NCBI RefSeq assembly: GCF_900105155.1
Contig: NZ_LT629762.1
Span: 1,612,001 to 1,676,000 of the forward strand
Source of the DNA: Pseudomonas prosekii
GTDB lineage: Bacteria; Pseudomonadota; Gammaproteobacteria; Pseudomonadales; Pseudomonadaceae
Reading direction: 5' to 3'
DNA: 64,000 nt
The translations under genes and the position numbers were made by a program. Numbering within the stretch: position 1 is the stretch's first letter; every line of letters starts with the position of its first letter. Below are positions 62,483 through 64,000 of the stretch, in pieces. The notes beneath the pieces are model-generated. The model was not told where the DNA came from and did not search any database. It saw only the letters and a list, made by a program, of their open reading frames with translations.

Positions 62483-62507
62483 GCCCGAACATTCACCAGA
62501 AAAACCT

Positions 62508-63387
62508 CAACCCCAACCCTTCATGAAATCAATAAACGCCCGCACTTTCAGCGGCAAATGCCGGGTGTCCGGGTACAACGCGTACACCCCTTGCCGGGCG
62601 AAACCGTGATCGGCCAATAACCGGGTCAACCGGCCCGCATTCAAATCTTCCTGCACCAGCCACTGCGGCAAAATCGCCACGCCTGCCCCGACAACGCAAA
62701 CGCACGCAGCGTCGCCGAGTTGTCGGCGACGATGGCCGTGGTGCCGGGTTTTGGCTGATACAAATGCTCGGCGCCGCTCGGGTCAGTCACCGCCAACTCC
62801 GGCACCCGCCCATGCCCCAACGTCGGCAACGACTCCAGTGCCGCCAGCGTATCGACGGCGGCAAATCGCCCGACCAATTCCGGCGCCGCCACGGCAAAAA
62901 TCTCGAATGTAGATAACTGCACCGCGCGCAAATTGGAGTCGAGCATGCGCCCCAGCCGTATCGCCACATCGAAGCGTTCGGAGATCAAATCGGCGTGCGT
63001 CGATGAGGTCGACAAGTGAATGTGCAACTGCGGATGCTGCTGACGAAACACCGCCAGCGCCGGCACCACTTGCGCCAGGGCGAACTCGACCGTCGTGGTA
63101 ATTCGCAACGACCCCTTGAGCTGCGAGTGCTCCGAACGCGCTTCTTCAATCGCCAGTCGCGCTTCATCGAGGGTCCGCAAACAACGCTGATAAAAACGCT
63201 CACCGGCATCGGTCAGGGCCAATTGCCGGGTGTTGCGCGTAAGCAAAGTCACGCCCAACTCCTCCTCCAGACGCTTGAGGTTGAAGCTGACTACCGCGCG
63301 GGTCTGCCCGAGCAAATCAGCCGCAGCGGTCAACGATCCGGCCTCGACCACGGCTTTGAAAGTGTCGAAACGGTCCAGGCTAACCAT
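62508..63387 (-). pseudogene. LysR-family regulator broken by a one-base frameshift
   Basis: The N-terminal LysR winged helix (MVSLDRFDTFKAVVEAGSLT...) and most of the effector domain are intact from 63387. The frame then leaves the family at CCCC (62686-62689) and ends at 62641. Adding one G on the coding strand restores LSGAGVAILPQWLVQEDLN and a normal C-terminus ending MKGWG at 62508. So either one base was lost from a run of five Gs or the assembly is wrong. It is divergent from the MFS gene it probably regulates. Confidence 0.88.
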
Positions 63388-63496
63388 GGGCGCAGCGCTC
63401 CTTGTCGAAATAATTTTGACAAACTAGCAGGCAAACCAGCGTTTTCCTAACCGCGTCAGCGCCCTACCCTGCAGGCCTTATTACAGGGATGTCGCC

Positions 63497-64000
63497 ATGA
63501 CCTACCGCTCGAAAGTCGCGCTGGTGTATTTGCTGGGCTTCGCCCTCGACCTGCTGAACATGTTTGTCGCGAGCATTGCCTACCCGGACATTGCCCGCGA
63601 GTTGCACGCTTCAGTCACCGAACTGGCGTGGATCGGCAACGCCTACATGCTCGGGCTGACGCTGATCATTCCGCTGAGCGTGTGGCTGGGCGCGCGGATC
63701 GGTGAGCGGCGGCTGATCCTCGCGTCCTTGCTGCTGTTCGGCATTGCCTCGGCGATGGTCGCTCAAGCCGGATCGATTGAAAGCCTGATCGGCTGGCGGC
63801 TGCTGCAAGGGCTCGGTGGCGGATTGTTATTACCGGTCGGCCAAGCCTTGGCCTATCGACAGTTTCCACCGGCGCAGCGTGCGCATTTCACCGGCGTGGT
63901 GTTGCTGGTGGCGCTGATGGTGCCGGCCCTGTCGCCGGCGGCCGGCGGATTGATTGTTCAGGCGTTGTCCTGGCGCTGGATTTTCTACTTGAACTTGCCG
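63497..64000 (+). CDS. MFS drug-efflux transporter (DHA2/EmrB type), N-terminal part
   Basis: The ATG at 63497 begins MTYRSKVALVYLLGFALDLL and 168 codons stay open to the window edge. Five to six membrane helices and the motif LGARIGERRLILASLLLF match EmrB/QacA-like proton-driven drug exporters. It is divergent from the broken LysR gene, the usual regulator-pump layout; the 109-bp gap should contain both promoters. Confidence 0.87.
   Translation, partial: MTYRSKVALVYLLGFALDLLNMFVASIAYPDIARELHASVTELAWIGNAYMLGLTLIIPLSVWLGARIGERRLILASLLLFGIASAMVAQAGSIESLIGWRLLQGLGGGLLLPVGQALAYRQFPPAQRAHFTGVVLLVALMVPALSPAAGGLIVQALSWRWIFYLNLP

Overview
The window is chromosomal DNA of a Pseudomonas of the fluorescens group. 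The evidence is a complete twelve-gene alginate operon, the dauBAR D-arginine locus beside rhlB, the pepA-holC-valS and lptFG blocks, high GC with Pseudomonas codon use, and many Pseudomonas-type REP palindromes between genes. No rRNA, tRNA, CRISPR array or intact transposase was seen.

Layout. Positions 1-4.8 kb (minus strand) hold lepA-lepB-rnc-era-recO; recO is cut by the window edge. Positions 5.0-7.2 kb hold lptG/lptF (LPS export), divergent from pepA-holC-(small acidic protein)-valS (7.5-13.0 kb). Next come rlmF, an HU gene, yejK and a membrane-anchored glutaredoxin (13.2-16.5 kb), then a minus-strand accessory set: a GST, a GIY-YIG protein, an NTF2-like protein, a CynX/NimT-type MFS transporter and its FadR-type regulator (16.6-20.5 kb). 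aapJQMP, a general amino-acid ABC importer, follows (20.8-24.9 kb), then a carboxylesterase and rhlB. The dauB-dauA-dauR locus for D-arginine use faces a solute-binding protein (27.8-31.7 kb). moaC-moaD-moaE, a PIN-PhoH ATPase, a polysaccharide deacetylase and yaaA lead to an AT-rich stretch with insertion-sequence-like repeats (37.3-38.0 kb).

The alginate operon algD-alg8-alg44-algK-algE-algG-algX-algL-algI-algJ-algF-algA runs from 38.1 to 54.75 kb. It encodes precursor synthesis (AlgA, AlgD), polymerisation and its c-di-GMP control (Alg8, Alg44), periplasmic modification (AlgG, AlgX, AlgL, AlgI/J/F) and export (AlgK, AlgE). A decayed REP pair sits inside the algK reading frame and lengthens its lipoprotein leader. 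Other repeats separate algL from algI and algF from algA.

The most unusual part follows algA: two tandem Rhs proteins resembling the TccC component of Tc toxins (54.9-60.9 kb, minus strand). Both have a core of about 666 residues, nearly identical over long stretches, but unrelated C-terminal tips: one like cholera/pertussis-toxin ADP-ribosyltransferases, the other with an HExxH metallopeptidase motif. Between them lies a copy of the algA 3' end and terminator, so the pair arose by tandem duplication that included the end of the alginate operon. No immunity-like gene and no TcA/TcB partner is visible. The window ends with a small membrane protein, a short-chain dehydrogenase, a LysR regulator broken by a one-base frameshift, and the start of a divergent MFS efflux gene.
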